Of a stretch of 6,616 bases of DNA, positions 1-5,550 are shown in pieces; within the stretch, counting starts at the first letter, position 1, and each line of letters begins with the position of its first letter. Origin of the DNA: Bacillota bacterium (GTDB lineage: Bacteria > Bacillota > DTU030). Below the pieces are notes generated by a model that worked only from the letters and a program-made list of their open reading frames with translations, was not told the origin of the DNA and searched no databases. Both the position numbers and the translations under genes were made by a program. The stretch lies in assembly GCA_012841005.1 (NCBI GenBank), contig DUVO01000298.1, positions 1-6,616 on the forward strand, in the 5' to 3' direction.

Positions 1-420
1 GGCCTGTGCAACGCACTGGTCCGGAATTATCTTGCCAATGTAGCCAAGGGTAAGGAAATAAAGCCACCCGTTCTCTTTCAGGGTGGCGTAGCGGCCAACT
101 CCGGCATGAAGCTGGCCTTTGAGAGGGAACTGGGTCTACCGGTTATGGTGCCCCCCCATTATAATGTCATGGGGGCTATCGGGGCTGCCCTGCTGGCAAG
201 GGGTGCTGTCCGGAAGAAAAATACTTCCTTTCGGGGCTTTGCCGTGGGAAAGATGGATTATCAGGTCTCGAGTTTTTCCTGCCCCCATTGTGCCAATAGC
301 TGTGAGATCATTGAAATCTATGGAGATGGTAAAATGCAGGCCCGTTGGGGCGGGCGCTGCGGGCGCTGGAATACTGTACAACCACAAGAGCCAGTTCAGC
401 CAGAGTTATCAACCGGTTAG
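1..420 (+). CDS. 2-hydroxyacyl-CoA dehydratase-type activase (BadF/BadG/HgdC ATPase family), C-terminal part
   Basis: The gene is cut by the window start; 139 C-terminal residues are visible in frame 1, ending at TAG 418-420. The stretch VLFQGGVAANSGM (residues 24-36 of the visible part), followed by LGLPVMVPPHYNVMGAIGAALLA, is the characteristic end of the ASKHA-fold ATPase domain of activators such as HgdC and BadF/BadG. In that family the protein uses ATP hydrolysis to drive single-electron transfer into a 2-hydroxyacyl-CoA dehydratase or benzoyl-CoA reductase. A cysteine-rich tail follows, with C94-x2-C97-x3-C101 and later C120 in GGRCGRWN. Such tails occur in the longer activase-related proteins of Clostridia and may bind metal or an iron-sulfur cluster, which is my inference. 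No dehydratase subunit is visible downstream, so the substrate cannot be named. An internal ATG at 106 is not the real start, because the conserved reading continues upstream of it. Confidence 0.85.
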   Translation, partial: GLCNALVRNYLANVAKGKEIKPPVLFQGGVAANSGMKLAFERELGLPVMVPPHYNVMGAIGAALLARGAVRKKNTSFRGFAVGKMDYQVSSFSCPHCANSCEIIEIYGDGKMQARWGGRCGRWNTVQPQEPVQPELSTG

Positions 421-433
421 GATTTAAGCAACA

Positions 434-463
434 GGCTGAAGTAAAGAATAATTCGCCGTTTTT
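434..463 (+). terminator. weak candidate terminator after the activase gene
   Basis: GGC(t)GAA at 434-440 can pair with TTCGCC at 452-457, with one bulged T and an 11-nt loop. One G then precedes TTTTT at 459-463. The position, 14 nt after the activase stop, suits an intrinsic terminator, but the stem is only six pairs and interrupted, so this is tentative. Confidence 0.35.
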
Positions 464-683
464 GGTGTACTTCCGGCAATTAACAGTATGGGGTTTCCAG
501 GGGCTCACGACCCCACTGGAGAAGGAATCGGAGCTTCAGTGTTCCTTACGCGAGGAGAACAAAAAGCGAAGCCAGAAGTGTTAGATAATAAATTTTTATC
601 CCTCTAGTGGAGTTGGGAACCGGTGTGGGGGCTCCGCTCTCATGACATTATCACAGAATAACTACAACTAGCAGGCAAAGTGG
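464..683 (+). other. gene-poor leader region with several hairpins, function unknown
   Basis: I see no recognisable protein gene between the activase and the lysA promoter. The stretch is rich in self-complementarity. A hairpin at 494-522 pairs TTTCCAGGGG with CCC-a-CTGGAGA around the loop CTCACGAC. A second at 533-572 has GCTTC closed by GAAGC, with inner TGTT/AACA and CCT/AGG pairs around TACGCG. A small AT-rich one at 584-600 pairs GATAA with TTATC, and GTGGAG/CTCCGC pairs at 607-612/632-637. None is followed by a T-tract, so they do not look like terminators. I also see no match to a known RNA class I can name. The segment could be a structured RNA or decayed sequence. An open 39-codon frame (488-607) overlaps the first three hairpins. 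Confidence 0.4.
488..607 (+). CDS. doubtful 39-residue small open reading frame
   Basis: ATG 488 opens a frame ending at TAG 605-607 and encoding a 39-residue, mostly hydrophilic peptide. It begins MGFPGAHDPTGEG, continues with IGASVFLTRGEQ and ends NKFLSL. No ribosome binding site precedes the ATG, since the upstream bases are CCGGCAATTAACAGT. There is also no obvious promoter, and the same bases form three hairpins. The composition is protein-like rather than low-complexity, which is the only reason to record it. I do not recognise a family, and a chance open frame is the more likely explanation. Confidence 0.15.
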   Translation: MGFPGAHDPTGEGIGASVFLTRGEQKAKPEVLDNKFLSL

Positions 684-712
684 TTGACAGGAACTTGCAG
701 CCGTGTTAAAAT
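684..712 (+). promoter_or_regulatory. sigma-A promoter of the lysine riboswitch-lysA unit
   Basis: A perfect -35 hexamer TTGACA (684-689) is separated by exactly 17 nt from TAAAAT (707-712), which has one mismatch to TATAAT. Transcription should start near 719-720, about 37 nt before the riboswitch P1 stem. This is the textbook vegetative promoter arrangement, and the riboswitch downstream confirms that a transcript starts here. Confidence 0.88.
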
Positions 713-756
713 GGACAAAATTCAATAAAAGCATACCTCATCTCTTGACGCAGGGG

Positions 757-938
757 GTGGGGTAGAGGCGCGGTGTTCATGAGTAACCGGTGGGGAAAAG
801 GGCATTGATGATACCCGGTAAAAGGGAACACCGCCGAAGTCCAAGGTCTGCTGCTGGCCTTGCGACTGGGCCTGCACTAAAAAGGTGCAGGACTGTCACC
901 AGGATTACTCCTCCAATCCTGGTGGAGCGCTATCTCAC
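757..938 (+). ncRNA. lysine riboswitch aptamer (L box)
   Basis: The sequence follows the lysine aptamer arm by arm. P1 is GTGGGGTAG (757-765) with CTATCTCAC (930-938), nine pairs including two G-U. The conserved AGAGGCGCG core follows P1. P2 pairs GCGGTGTTC with GAACACCGC, and contains the ATGAGTAA internal motif and an ACCGG/CCGGT extension. GCCGAAG then leads into an arm closed by CCAAGG/CCTTG. P4 is CCTGCAC/GTGCAGG around a TAAAAAG loop. CTGTCACCAGGATT/AATCCTGGTGG forms P5, and GGAGCGCTATCTCAC closes the five-way junction. Known lysine riboswitches bind L-lysine and repress lysine synthesis or uptake genes. The next gene is lysA, which fits feedback control of the last biosynthetic step. 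Confidence 0.96.
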
Positions 939-1000
939 AGCTTGGAGGGGATGGGCGTGCTTGGAATGTAACGACCAAGGCCACGTGCATTGGTCTTTTT
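939..1000 (+). terminator. riboswitch expression platform: terminator with competing antiterminator
   Basis: GACCAA (973-978) pairs with TTGGTC (990-995) and is followed directly by TTTTT (996-1000), an intrinsic terminator. A competing hairpin uses GCGTGCTTGG (955-964) with CCAAG (975-979) and CCACGT minus its first base (982-986), ten pairs with a two-base bulge, and it consumes the terminator's 5' arm. The P1 3' strand (930-936) can instead pair with 948-954, immediately next to that antiterminator. This suggests that lysine binding, by holding P1 together, favours termination before lysA, while its absence favours read-through. Pairing is read by eye; no folding energies were calculated. 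Confidence 0.8.
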
Positions 1001-1036
1001 CGTTCCTGCCGGCCATGCCACCCACGCAAAAAACTC

Positions 1037-1045
1037 AGGAAGGAG
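1037..1045 (+). promoter_or_regulatory. ribosome binding site of lysA
   Basis: AGGAAGGAG lies 10 nt before ATG 1056. It is the only good Shine-Dalgarno sequence in this leader and fixes the lysA start downstream of the riboswitch terminator. Confidence 0.8.
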
Positions 1046-1055
1046 CTGGCCGTCA

Positions 1056-2396
1056 ATGGATTTACCGGGTACCATCAGTTTCAATGCAAGTGGTCACTTG
1101 CAGGTAGGTAATTGTGATGTAGTGGAACTGGCAAGGACCTTCGGAACCCCTCTTTATATTTATGATGAAAAGGGCATAAGGCAGAAATGCCGGGAATATC
1201 ATCATGCCCTGGCTGCCAATTATCAGGATTATAAGGTTCTCTATGCCAGCAAGGCCTTTTCTTCTCTGGCTATTTACCGGCTGATGGAACAGGAAGGCCT
1301 GGGCCTCGACGTTGTCTCGGGCGGAGAGCTGTATACTGCTCTGGCCGCTAATTTTCCTCCGGAAAAAATCTACTTCCATGGTAACAATAAAAGTATTGAG
1401 GAGTTAAATCTTGCCCTTTCGGCCGGTGTTGGCTATTTTGTAGTCGACAACCCATGGGAGCTGGAGAATCTTGCCCAGTTGGCAGCAGGGAGAAAAACCA
1501 GGGTTAAAATTCTCTTACGCTTGACGCCTGGTATTGAAGTTCATACTCATCATTATATTCAGACCGGACAACTGGACTCTAAATTCGGCATTTCCCTGGC
1601 CGGGGGAGCCGCCATGGCGGTGGTAAAAAGGGCCCTGGCGCTACCCCGGATTGAGTTAGTGGGTATCCATTGTCATATTGGTTCCCAGGTCTTTACTTCC
1701 GAATCTTTCCGCCACGCTGCAGGGAAGATGGTAGAATTTATGGCGGCAGTAAAGAAAGAAACAGGACAGCAGTTGGCGGAATTGAACCTGGGCGGCGGCC
1801 TGGCTATCATCTACACGGAAACTGACAAACCGGAACCCGTTGCCAGCTTCATTAAAGGGATTACCGATGCCGTCAAGGACGCCTGTGCCAGGTACAATCT
1901 CCCCTTGCCTACCGTAGTGGTGGAACCAGGTCGCTCCCTGGTCGGTGAAGCCGGGTTAGCCGTCTACAGGGTGGGGGCAATTAAAGAAATTCCCGGGGTC
2001 CGGACCTATGCATCCATTGACGGGGGTATGGCCGACAACCCGCGCCCGGCCCTATATCAAGCCAGATATCGGGCTCTGGTGGCCAATAAGGCCAATGCTC
2101 CCCGGGAACAGAAATATACAATTGCCGGTAAATGTTGTGAATCTGGTGATATCCTCATACAGGATATTGACCTTCCCCGTATTGTCCCCGGAGATCTGAT
2201 TGCCGTGCTGGCAAGTGGTGCTTACCAATACGCTATGGCCAGTAATTATAACCGGTTACCCAGGCCGGCTGTTATTACAGTAGCAAACGGGCGGGCGGAA
2301 ATAATCATCCGCCGGGAAACATACAGTGATTTGCTACGCTATGATCGCATTCCCCCTTCCTGGGCGGAGAAGGACATCCTTCCTGCGGTAATGTAA
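1056..2396 (+). CDS. lysA: diaminopimelate decarboxylase
   Basis: LysA converts meso-2,6-diaminopimelate to L-lysine and CO2 in the cytoplasm, using pyridoxal phosphate (PLP). The 446-residue product shows the fold-type III decarboxylase motifs in order. VLYASKAFSS carries the PLP-binding lysine (K66). HCHIGSQ is at 205-211, the glycine-rich phosphate loop LNLGGG at 243-248 and EPGRS at 290-294. CCESGDIL (360-367) supplies the catalytic cysteine from the partner subunit, and AYQYAMASNYN (389-399) follows near the C-terminus. Length is normal for the family and no key residue is missing. ATG 1056 is chosen because AGGAAGGAG precedes it; the in-frame ATG at 990 lies inside the leader terminator. 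The gene stands alone between the lysine riboswitch and its own terminator, so lysine should control it independently of its neighbours. Confidence 0.97.
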   Translation: MDLPGTISFNASGHLQVGNCDVVELARTFGTPLYIYDEKGIRQKCREYHHALAANYQDYKVLYASKAFSSLAIYRLMEQEGLGLDVVSGGELYTALAANFPPEKIYFHGNNKSIEELNLALSAGVGYFVVDNPWELENLAQLAAGRKTRVKILLRLTPGIEVHTHHYIQTGQLDSKFGISLAGGAAMAVVKRALALPRIELVGIHCHIGSQVFTSESFRHAAGKMVEFMAAVKKETGQQLAELNLGGGLAIIYTETDKPEPVASFIKGITDAVKDACARYNLPLPTVVVEPGRSLVGEAGLAVYRVGAIKEIPGVRTYASIDGGMADNPRPALYQARYRALVANKANAPREQKYTIAGKCCESGDILIQDIDLPRIVPGDLIAVLASGAYQYAMASNYNRLPRPAVITVANGRAEIIIRRETYSDLLRYDRIPPSWAEKDILPAVM

Positions 2397-2418
2397 AAGC
2401 GCCTAGAGCGCTTTTTTT
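2395..2418 (+). terminator. intrinsic terminator of lysA
   Basis: AAAAGCGC (2395-2402) pairs with GCGCTTTT (2408-2415) around the loop CTAGA, and the T-run continues to 2418. The stem starts within the lysA TAA stop codon. The A-run on the 5' side would also let it act on transcripts coming from the opposite strand. Confidence 0.92.
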
Positions 2419-2431
2419 CTTATTCCCTTTA

Positions 2432-2440
2432 TGATATAAT
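2432..2440 (+). promoter_or_regulatory. extended -10 promoter of the M50-trpS-scpAB unit
   Basis: TGATATAAT contains a perfect -10 hexamer TATAAT (2435-2440) preceded by the TGN extension. The matching -35 position, 17 nt upstream, falls in the T-tract of the lysA terminator and is poor, which is typical of extended -10 promoters. Transcription should start near 2447, giving a leader of about 40 nt. No T-box or other regulatory RNA fits in that space. Confidence 0.7.
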
Positions 2441-2473
2441 TTTCTGTGTTGGCTGGCAGAAAAAAGCCATACT

Positions 2474-2480
2474 GGGAGGT
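2474..2480 (+). promoter_or_regulatory. ribosome binding site of the M50 protease gene
   Basis: GGGAGGT ends 6 nt before TTG 2487 and makes this TTG the probable start codon; the next in-frame ATG (2505) would lie too far away. Confidence 0.7.
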
Positions 2481-2486
2481 AACAAA

Positions 2487-3131
2487 TTGTTGTTTGCTCA
2501 GGATATGATCTTCCGTATTCCGGCCCTGCTTTTGGCCATCACCGTCCATGAATACGCCCATGGTAAGATGGCCGATCGTCTTGGTGACCCGACGGCCAGG
2601 TATGCTGGTAGACTTACCCTTAACCCCCTGGCCCATCTTGACCCCCTGGGTCTGTTGATGTTATGGCTTTTCCGGTTCGGCTGGGCTAAACCGGTACCCA
2701 TTAATCCTTTCCATTTTCGCAACCGCCGGCAGGGCCTGGTTCTGGTATCCCTGGCCGGCCCGGCTGCCAATATTGTTACTGCCTTTATCGTAATGCTTCT
2801 CTTGAAACTCTGGCCTGGGACGGGCTTTATCACCCAACAAATTCTATCCCTTGCCTTTATTTACAATCTCTACCTGGCCGTATTCAATCTGATACCCGTC
2901 CCGCCTCTTGACGGTTCAAAAATATTGCAGGGAATACTGCCTGGTCCCCAGGCTTATGCCTATTCCCAGCTGGAAACCTATGGCCCCATTATTTTGCTTG
3001 TACTAATCTATTTCGGGGTTGTCGGTCGGATTCTTTACCCCCTGGTTAATATGCTAGCATGGATATTGGAAACCCTGGGCCATTGGCTGGTTTTTGGTAT
3101 TATCTACAGGTTCCTCTTCAGATTCTGGTAG
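2487..3131 (+). CDS. site-2 protease family membrane metalloprotease (peptidase M50)
   Basis: This is a 214-residue polytopic membrane protein with the M50 zinc-protease signature. HEYAH (H21, E22, H25) lies in the first hydrophobic segment. NPLAHLDPLG follows at 46-55 and SLAGPAAN at 88-95. FNLIPVPPLDGS (133-144) carries the third zinc ligand D142. Hydrophobic stretches around 8-25, 54-64, 84-106, 119-137 and 165-185 suggest a multi-pass protein whose active site lies in the membrane. There is no PDZ domain, so it belongs to the short, minimal class rather than the RseP class. Proteins of this family cleave membrane-embedded segments of regulators, but no substrate can be named here. The start is TTG with a good ribosome binding site. 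It is the first gene of a unit with trpS 24 nt downstream, and the distance from lysA spans a terminator and a promoter. Confidence 0.92.
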   Translation: MLFAQDMIFRIPALLLAITVHEYAHGKMADRLGDPTARYAGRLTLNPLAHLDPLGLLMLWLFRFGWAKPVPINPFHFRNRRQGLVLVSLAGPAANIVTAFIVMLLLKLWPGTGFITQQILSLAFIYNLYLAVFNLIPVPPLDGSKILQGILPGPQAYAYSQLETYGPIILLVLIYFGVVGRILYPLVNMLAWILETLGHWLVFGIIYRFLFRFW

Positions 3132-3155
3132 ATTTAAGATAGGAGGTATTATATT

Positions 3156-4136
3156 ATGGCGCGCGGTAGGGTACTTAACGGCATGCGTCCAACGAGCAAA
3201 CTCCACCTGGGCAATTATTTTGGTTCAGTTGTAAATATGGTTGCCCTTCAGGATGAATATGAATGTTTTTATGCAATTGTCGACTGGCACGCCTTGACCA
3301 CAGGCTATGAAGATACAGGAGATTTGCAGGAAAACATCATGGATATTGCCATCGATTGGTTAAGTGCCGGGGTAGATCCGGAAAAATGTGTAATTTTTGT
3401 CCAGTCCCATGTGAAGGAACACGCGGAACTGCATTTGTTATTGTCCATGTTCACCCCCCTTGGGTGGCTCGAGCGGGTCCCAACTTACAAGGAACAACTG
3501 CGGGAATTAAAAGAACGCAATATTCACACCTACGGTTTCCTCGGTTACCCCCTTTTAATGGCAGCCGATATCCTGGCCTACAAGGCAGATACCGTTCCGG
3601 TGGGAGAAGACCAACTTCCCCATTTGGAGCTAGCCCGGGAGGTAGCCCGCCGTTTTAATCACCTTTATAAACCGATTCTGCCCGAACCCCAGGCCAAGCT
3701 GACCAAGGTGCCCCTCCTTCCCGGTATCGACGGGAGGAAAATGAGTAAAAGCTACGGCAATCACATACCCATGTCAGCCAGCCCCGATCTTATTCGGAAA
3801 AAGGTACGGCTAATGGTCACGGACCCGGCCAGGATCCGCAAGAACGATCCGGGCCACCCTGAGGTATGTACCATTGCGGCATTTTATAAGGTTTTTCTCT
3901 CCGAGGGTGTAGATGATATTTACGACCAATGCCGCAGAGGGGAGATTGGCTGTGTCGCCTGTAAAAAACGATTAACAGAATTGATTATTAGCCGGATGGA
4001 ACCCATTTATAAACGGCGTCTGGAATTGGAAAAACGTCCTGACTATATCCGCGCTGTTCTCAAAAGGGGAGCTGCCCAGGCGAGGGAAGTGGCGGCAAAG
4101 ACCCTGGAGGAAGTCCGGCAGGCGATGAATGTTTAA
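3156..4136 (+). CDS. trpS: tryptophanyl-tRNA synthetase, with possible [4Fe-4S] cysteine motif
   Basis: TrpS activates tryptophan with ATP and loads it on tRNA-Trp in the cytoplasm; it is a class Ic synthetase that works as a dimer. The 326-residue length is normal. The HIGH-type signature appears as HLGN at 17-20 (within RPTSKLHLGNYFGS). GEDQLPHLELAR is at 150-161, and the KMSKS loop is at 195-199 in GRKMSKSYGN. The start ATG follows AGGAGGT (3141-3147) at ideal spacing. The C-terminal part carries C238-x20-C259-x6-C266-x2-C269. This closely resembles the C-x22-C-x6-C-x2-C [4Fe-4S] motif described for the anticodon-binding domain of Thermotoga maritima TrpRS, so a cluster is likely here too (inference). 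The gene lies in one unit with the M50 protease gene and scpAB. No T-box leader is present. Confidence 0.97.
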   Translation: MARGRVLNGMRPTSKLHLGNYFGSVVNMVALQDEYECFYAIVDWHALTTGYEDTGDLQENIMDIAIDWLSAGVDPEKCVIFVQSHVKEHAELHLLLSMFTPLGWLERVPTYKEQLRELKERNIHTYGFLGYPLLMAADILAYKADTVPVGEDQLPHLELAREVARRFNHLYKPILPEPQAKLTKVPLLPGIDGRKMSKSYGNHIPMSASPDLIRKKVRLMVTDPARIRKNDPGHPEVCTIAAFYKVFLSEGVDDIYDQCRRGEIGCVACKKRLTELIISRMEPIYKRRLELEKRPDYIRAVLKRGAAQAREVAAKTLEEVRQAMNV

Positions 4137-4156
4137 AGCCCTGGGAGTGAGCCCCA

Positions 4157-4876
4157 GTGTCTTATCAGGTGCGGTTACAGAACTTTCAAGGCCCCTTTGA
4201 CCTTCTCTGCCACCTCATTGAGAAGGAAAAAATAGATATCTACGATATCCCCATAGCTCAGATTACCAAGGAATATCTGGAATATCTGGCAGCCTGGGAG
4301 GATATGGATATTGATGAAGCCAGCGAATTCCTCCTCCTGGCCTGCAAGCTAATTGAGATCAAAGCAAAGTTCCTCTTGCCCCGGAAACAAGAAATTACCC
4401 AAGAGGAAGAAGCCACTGACCCCAGGGAAGAATTAGTTGAGCGGCTGTTAGAATATAAAATCTTTCGAAGACTGTCTGCCCTCCTCGGACAGATCGCCAT
4501 TGAACAGGAGAAGAGCTTTACCAGGGCCGGGGACAATCCTTCCGACTGGTTCCCTGAGGGAAGGCCCCTGGAGGCTGTTACCCTGACTGATCTGACCGAA
4601 GCCCTTCGCGCTGTTTTGAAACAGGCCGATTGTCCACAAACATTGCCCCTCAGGGAAAAAAAGATAAGTATAGGAGAGAAAATCCAGGAGTTACGCCAGG
4701 CCTTGAAAAGATCGAATTCCCGGCTCTGGTTTAAAAAGCTCTTTACCAAAACCAATGATCCCTTGGATATTATCGTTACCTTCTTAGCCCTCCTGGAACT
4801 AATACATAGGGGTGAATTAAAGGCGTATCAGGAGAATTCCTTCGGTGATATTCTCATACTACGGTGTGGGGAGTGA
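4157..4876 (+). CDS. scpA: segregation and condensation protein A (kleisin)
   Basis: ScpA is the kleisin subunit of the bacterial SMC-ScpAB condensin, which compacts and resolves the chromosome. It bridges the SMC head domains and binds a ScpB dimer. The 239-residue protein opens with the hallmark NFQGPFDLLCHLIEKEKIDIYDIP (9-32) and continues with the helical SEFLLLACKLIEIKAKFLLP (56-75), the N-terminal domain that contacts the SMC neck. A charged linker QEITQEEEATDPREELVE (78-95) follows. The C-terminal winged helix ends FLALLELIHRGELKAYQ (209-225), the part that binds the SMC cap. The start is GTG 4157 after GGGAG at 4143-4147, 20 nt downstream of trpS. The stop overlaps the probable scpB start (GTGA), indicating translational coupling with its partner. 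Confidence 0.96.
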   Translation: MSYQVRLQNFQGPFDLLCHLIEKEKIDIYDIPIAQITKEYLEYLAAWEDMDIDEASEFLLLACKLIEIKAKFLLPRKQEITQEEEATDPREELVERLLEYKIFRRLSALLGQIAIEQEKSFTRAGDNPSDWFPEGRPLEAVTLTDLTEALRAVLKQADCPQTLPLREKKISIGEKIQELRQALKRSNSRLWFKKLFTKTNDPLDIIVTFLALLELIHRGELKAYQENSFGDILILRCGE

Positions 4877-5400
4877 TCACAATTTACCAGTCATTGCTCG
4901 CCTTAATCGAAGCCCTGCTCTTTGTCTCCGGAGCTCCCCTGACCCTGGAGGAGATCTGTGCCGCGGCAAATCTACCCTCTGCTGACGCCCAGTTGGCACT
5001 GCAAGAACTGCAAAGGCAATATGAAGGGGAAGATAGGGGTATTCAGCTGCGTTCTGTTGCCGGTGGTTATCAATTATGTACCAAGGCAGAATACGCACCC
5101 TATATCGAAAATCTTTTGGGAAGACGGGAAAAAAATATTCTTTCCCAGGCGGCTCTGGAGACACTGGCCATTATTGCCTATAAACAGCCTATTACCAAGT
5201 ACGAAATCGAGAGAATCCGTGGTGTTCGGGTGGACAGTGTCCTGAATACTTTGTTGGAGAAGGGTTTGATCAAAGAAACGGGCCGAAAGGCTGCTCCCGG
5301 CCGTCCTATTCTCTATGGTACAACCAAGTATTTTTTAACAGCTTTTGGCCTGCAAGAGCTACAAGACCTGCCCCCAATACCTCCCCCGGCAGACTCGTGA
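4873..5400 (+). CDS. scpB: segregation and condensation protein B
   Basis: ScpB is the winged-helix partner of ScpA in the SMC condensin complex and acts as a dimer that binds the middle of ScpA. From GTG 4873 the protein has 175 residues. The N-terminal winged helix begins LLALIEALLFVSGAPLTLEE (8-27). The second contains the strongly conserved ALETLAIIAYKQPIT (94-108), EIERIRGV (111-118) and GRKAAPGRPILYGTT (137-151), and is followed by FLTAFGLQEL (154-163). A short proline-rich tail ends the protein. I prefer GTG 4873 because it forms a GTGA overlap with the scpA stop and starts right before the conserved region. GTG 4864, three codons upstream, is an alternative; neither has a well-spaced ribosome binding site, as expected for a coupled gene. 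It is the last gene of this unit. Confidence 0.95.
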   Translation: MITIYQSLLALIEALLFVSGAPLTLEEICAAANLPSADAQLALQELQRQYEGEDRGIQLRSVAGGYQLCTKAEYAPYIENLLGRREKNILSQAALETLAIIAYKQPITKYEIERIRGVRVDSVLNTLLEKGLIKETGRKAAPGRPILYGTTKYFLTAFGLQELQDLPPIPPPADS

Positions 5401-5435
5401 GGTAGTTTGCCCATGACAAAAGCAAGTATGAATTC

Positions 5436-5467
5436 ACCAACCTGGAAATTCAGGTTGGTATTTTGTT
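5436..5467 (+). terminator. intrinsic terminator after scpB
   Basis: ACCAACCTG (5436-5444) and CAGGTTGGT (5451-5459) form a perfect 9-bp stem around the loop GAAATT. A and then TTTTGTT follow. It lies 35 nt after the scpB stop and closes the M50-trpS-scpAB unit. The T-tract is interrupted by a G, so some read-through is possible. Confidence 0.85.
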
Positions 5468-5490
5468 GGGGAGGAACCCTTTTCATTTTG

Positions 5491-5519
5491 GTATCTATTA
5501 CCTAATCTTGGTTAAACTA
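5491..5519 (+). promoter_or_regulatory. probable sigma-F (forespore) promoter of ytfI-ytfJ
   Basis: GGTTAAACTA (5510-5519) fits the Bacillus sigma-F -10 consensus GGNNANAMTR at every defined position. GTATC (5491-5495) matches four of five positions of the -35 GYATA, with a 14-nt spacer, close to the usual 15. No good sigma-A promoter is visible between the scpB terminator and the gene. The downstream ytfJ gene is, to my knowledge, under sigma-F control in Bacillus subtilis. Transcription would start near 5525. Confidence 0.65.
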
Positions 5520-5550
5520 GGAGATGAGTTCTTATAGAAGGGATGATCAG

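Noticed and set aside
464..683. 6S RNA, SRP RNA or tRNA in the structured intergenic stretch
   Set aside because: I could not find the 6S closing stem and bubble layout, the SRP GGAAG-type apical loop, or a T-loop TTCRANYC with an acceptor stem; the region is left as unknown.
990..1055. Upstream ATG 990 as start of lysA, adding 22 residues
   Set aside because: This ATG is within the leader terminator stem and has no ribosome binding site; ATG 1056 has AGGAAGGAG at suitable spacing and begins just before conserved LysA sequence.
790..1107. 105-codon open frame across the leader
   Set aside because: It lies inside the lysine riboswitch and terminator, has no ribosome binding site, and its translation resembles no protein family; the RNA explanation accounts for the sequence.
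3132..3155. T-box or other leader controlling trpS
   Set aside because: Only 24 nt separate the M50 gene from trpS, and the leader before the M50 gene is about 40 nt; neither can hold a T-box, and no T-box sequence is seen.
4258..4755. 165-codon antisense frame opposite scpA
   Set aside because: It is a shadow of scpA codon usage: Ser/Arg-rich, with no family motif and no promoter or ribosome binding site on that strand.
5524..5550. ATG 5524 as start of the DUF2953 gene
   Set aside because: AGGAG abuts the ATG with no spacing, and the codon coincides with the predicted sigma-F transcription start; GTG 5551 is better supported, though not proven.
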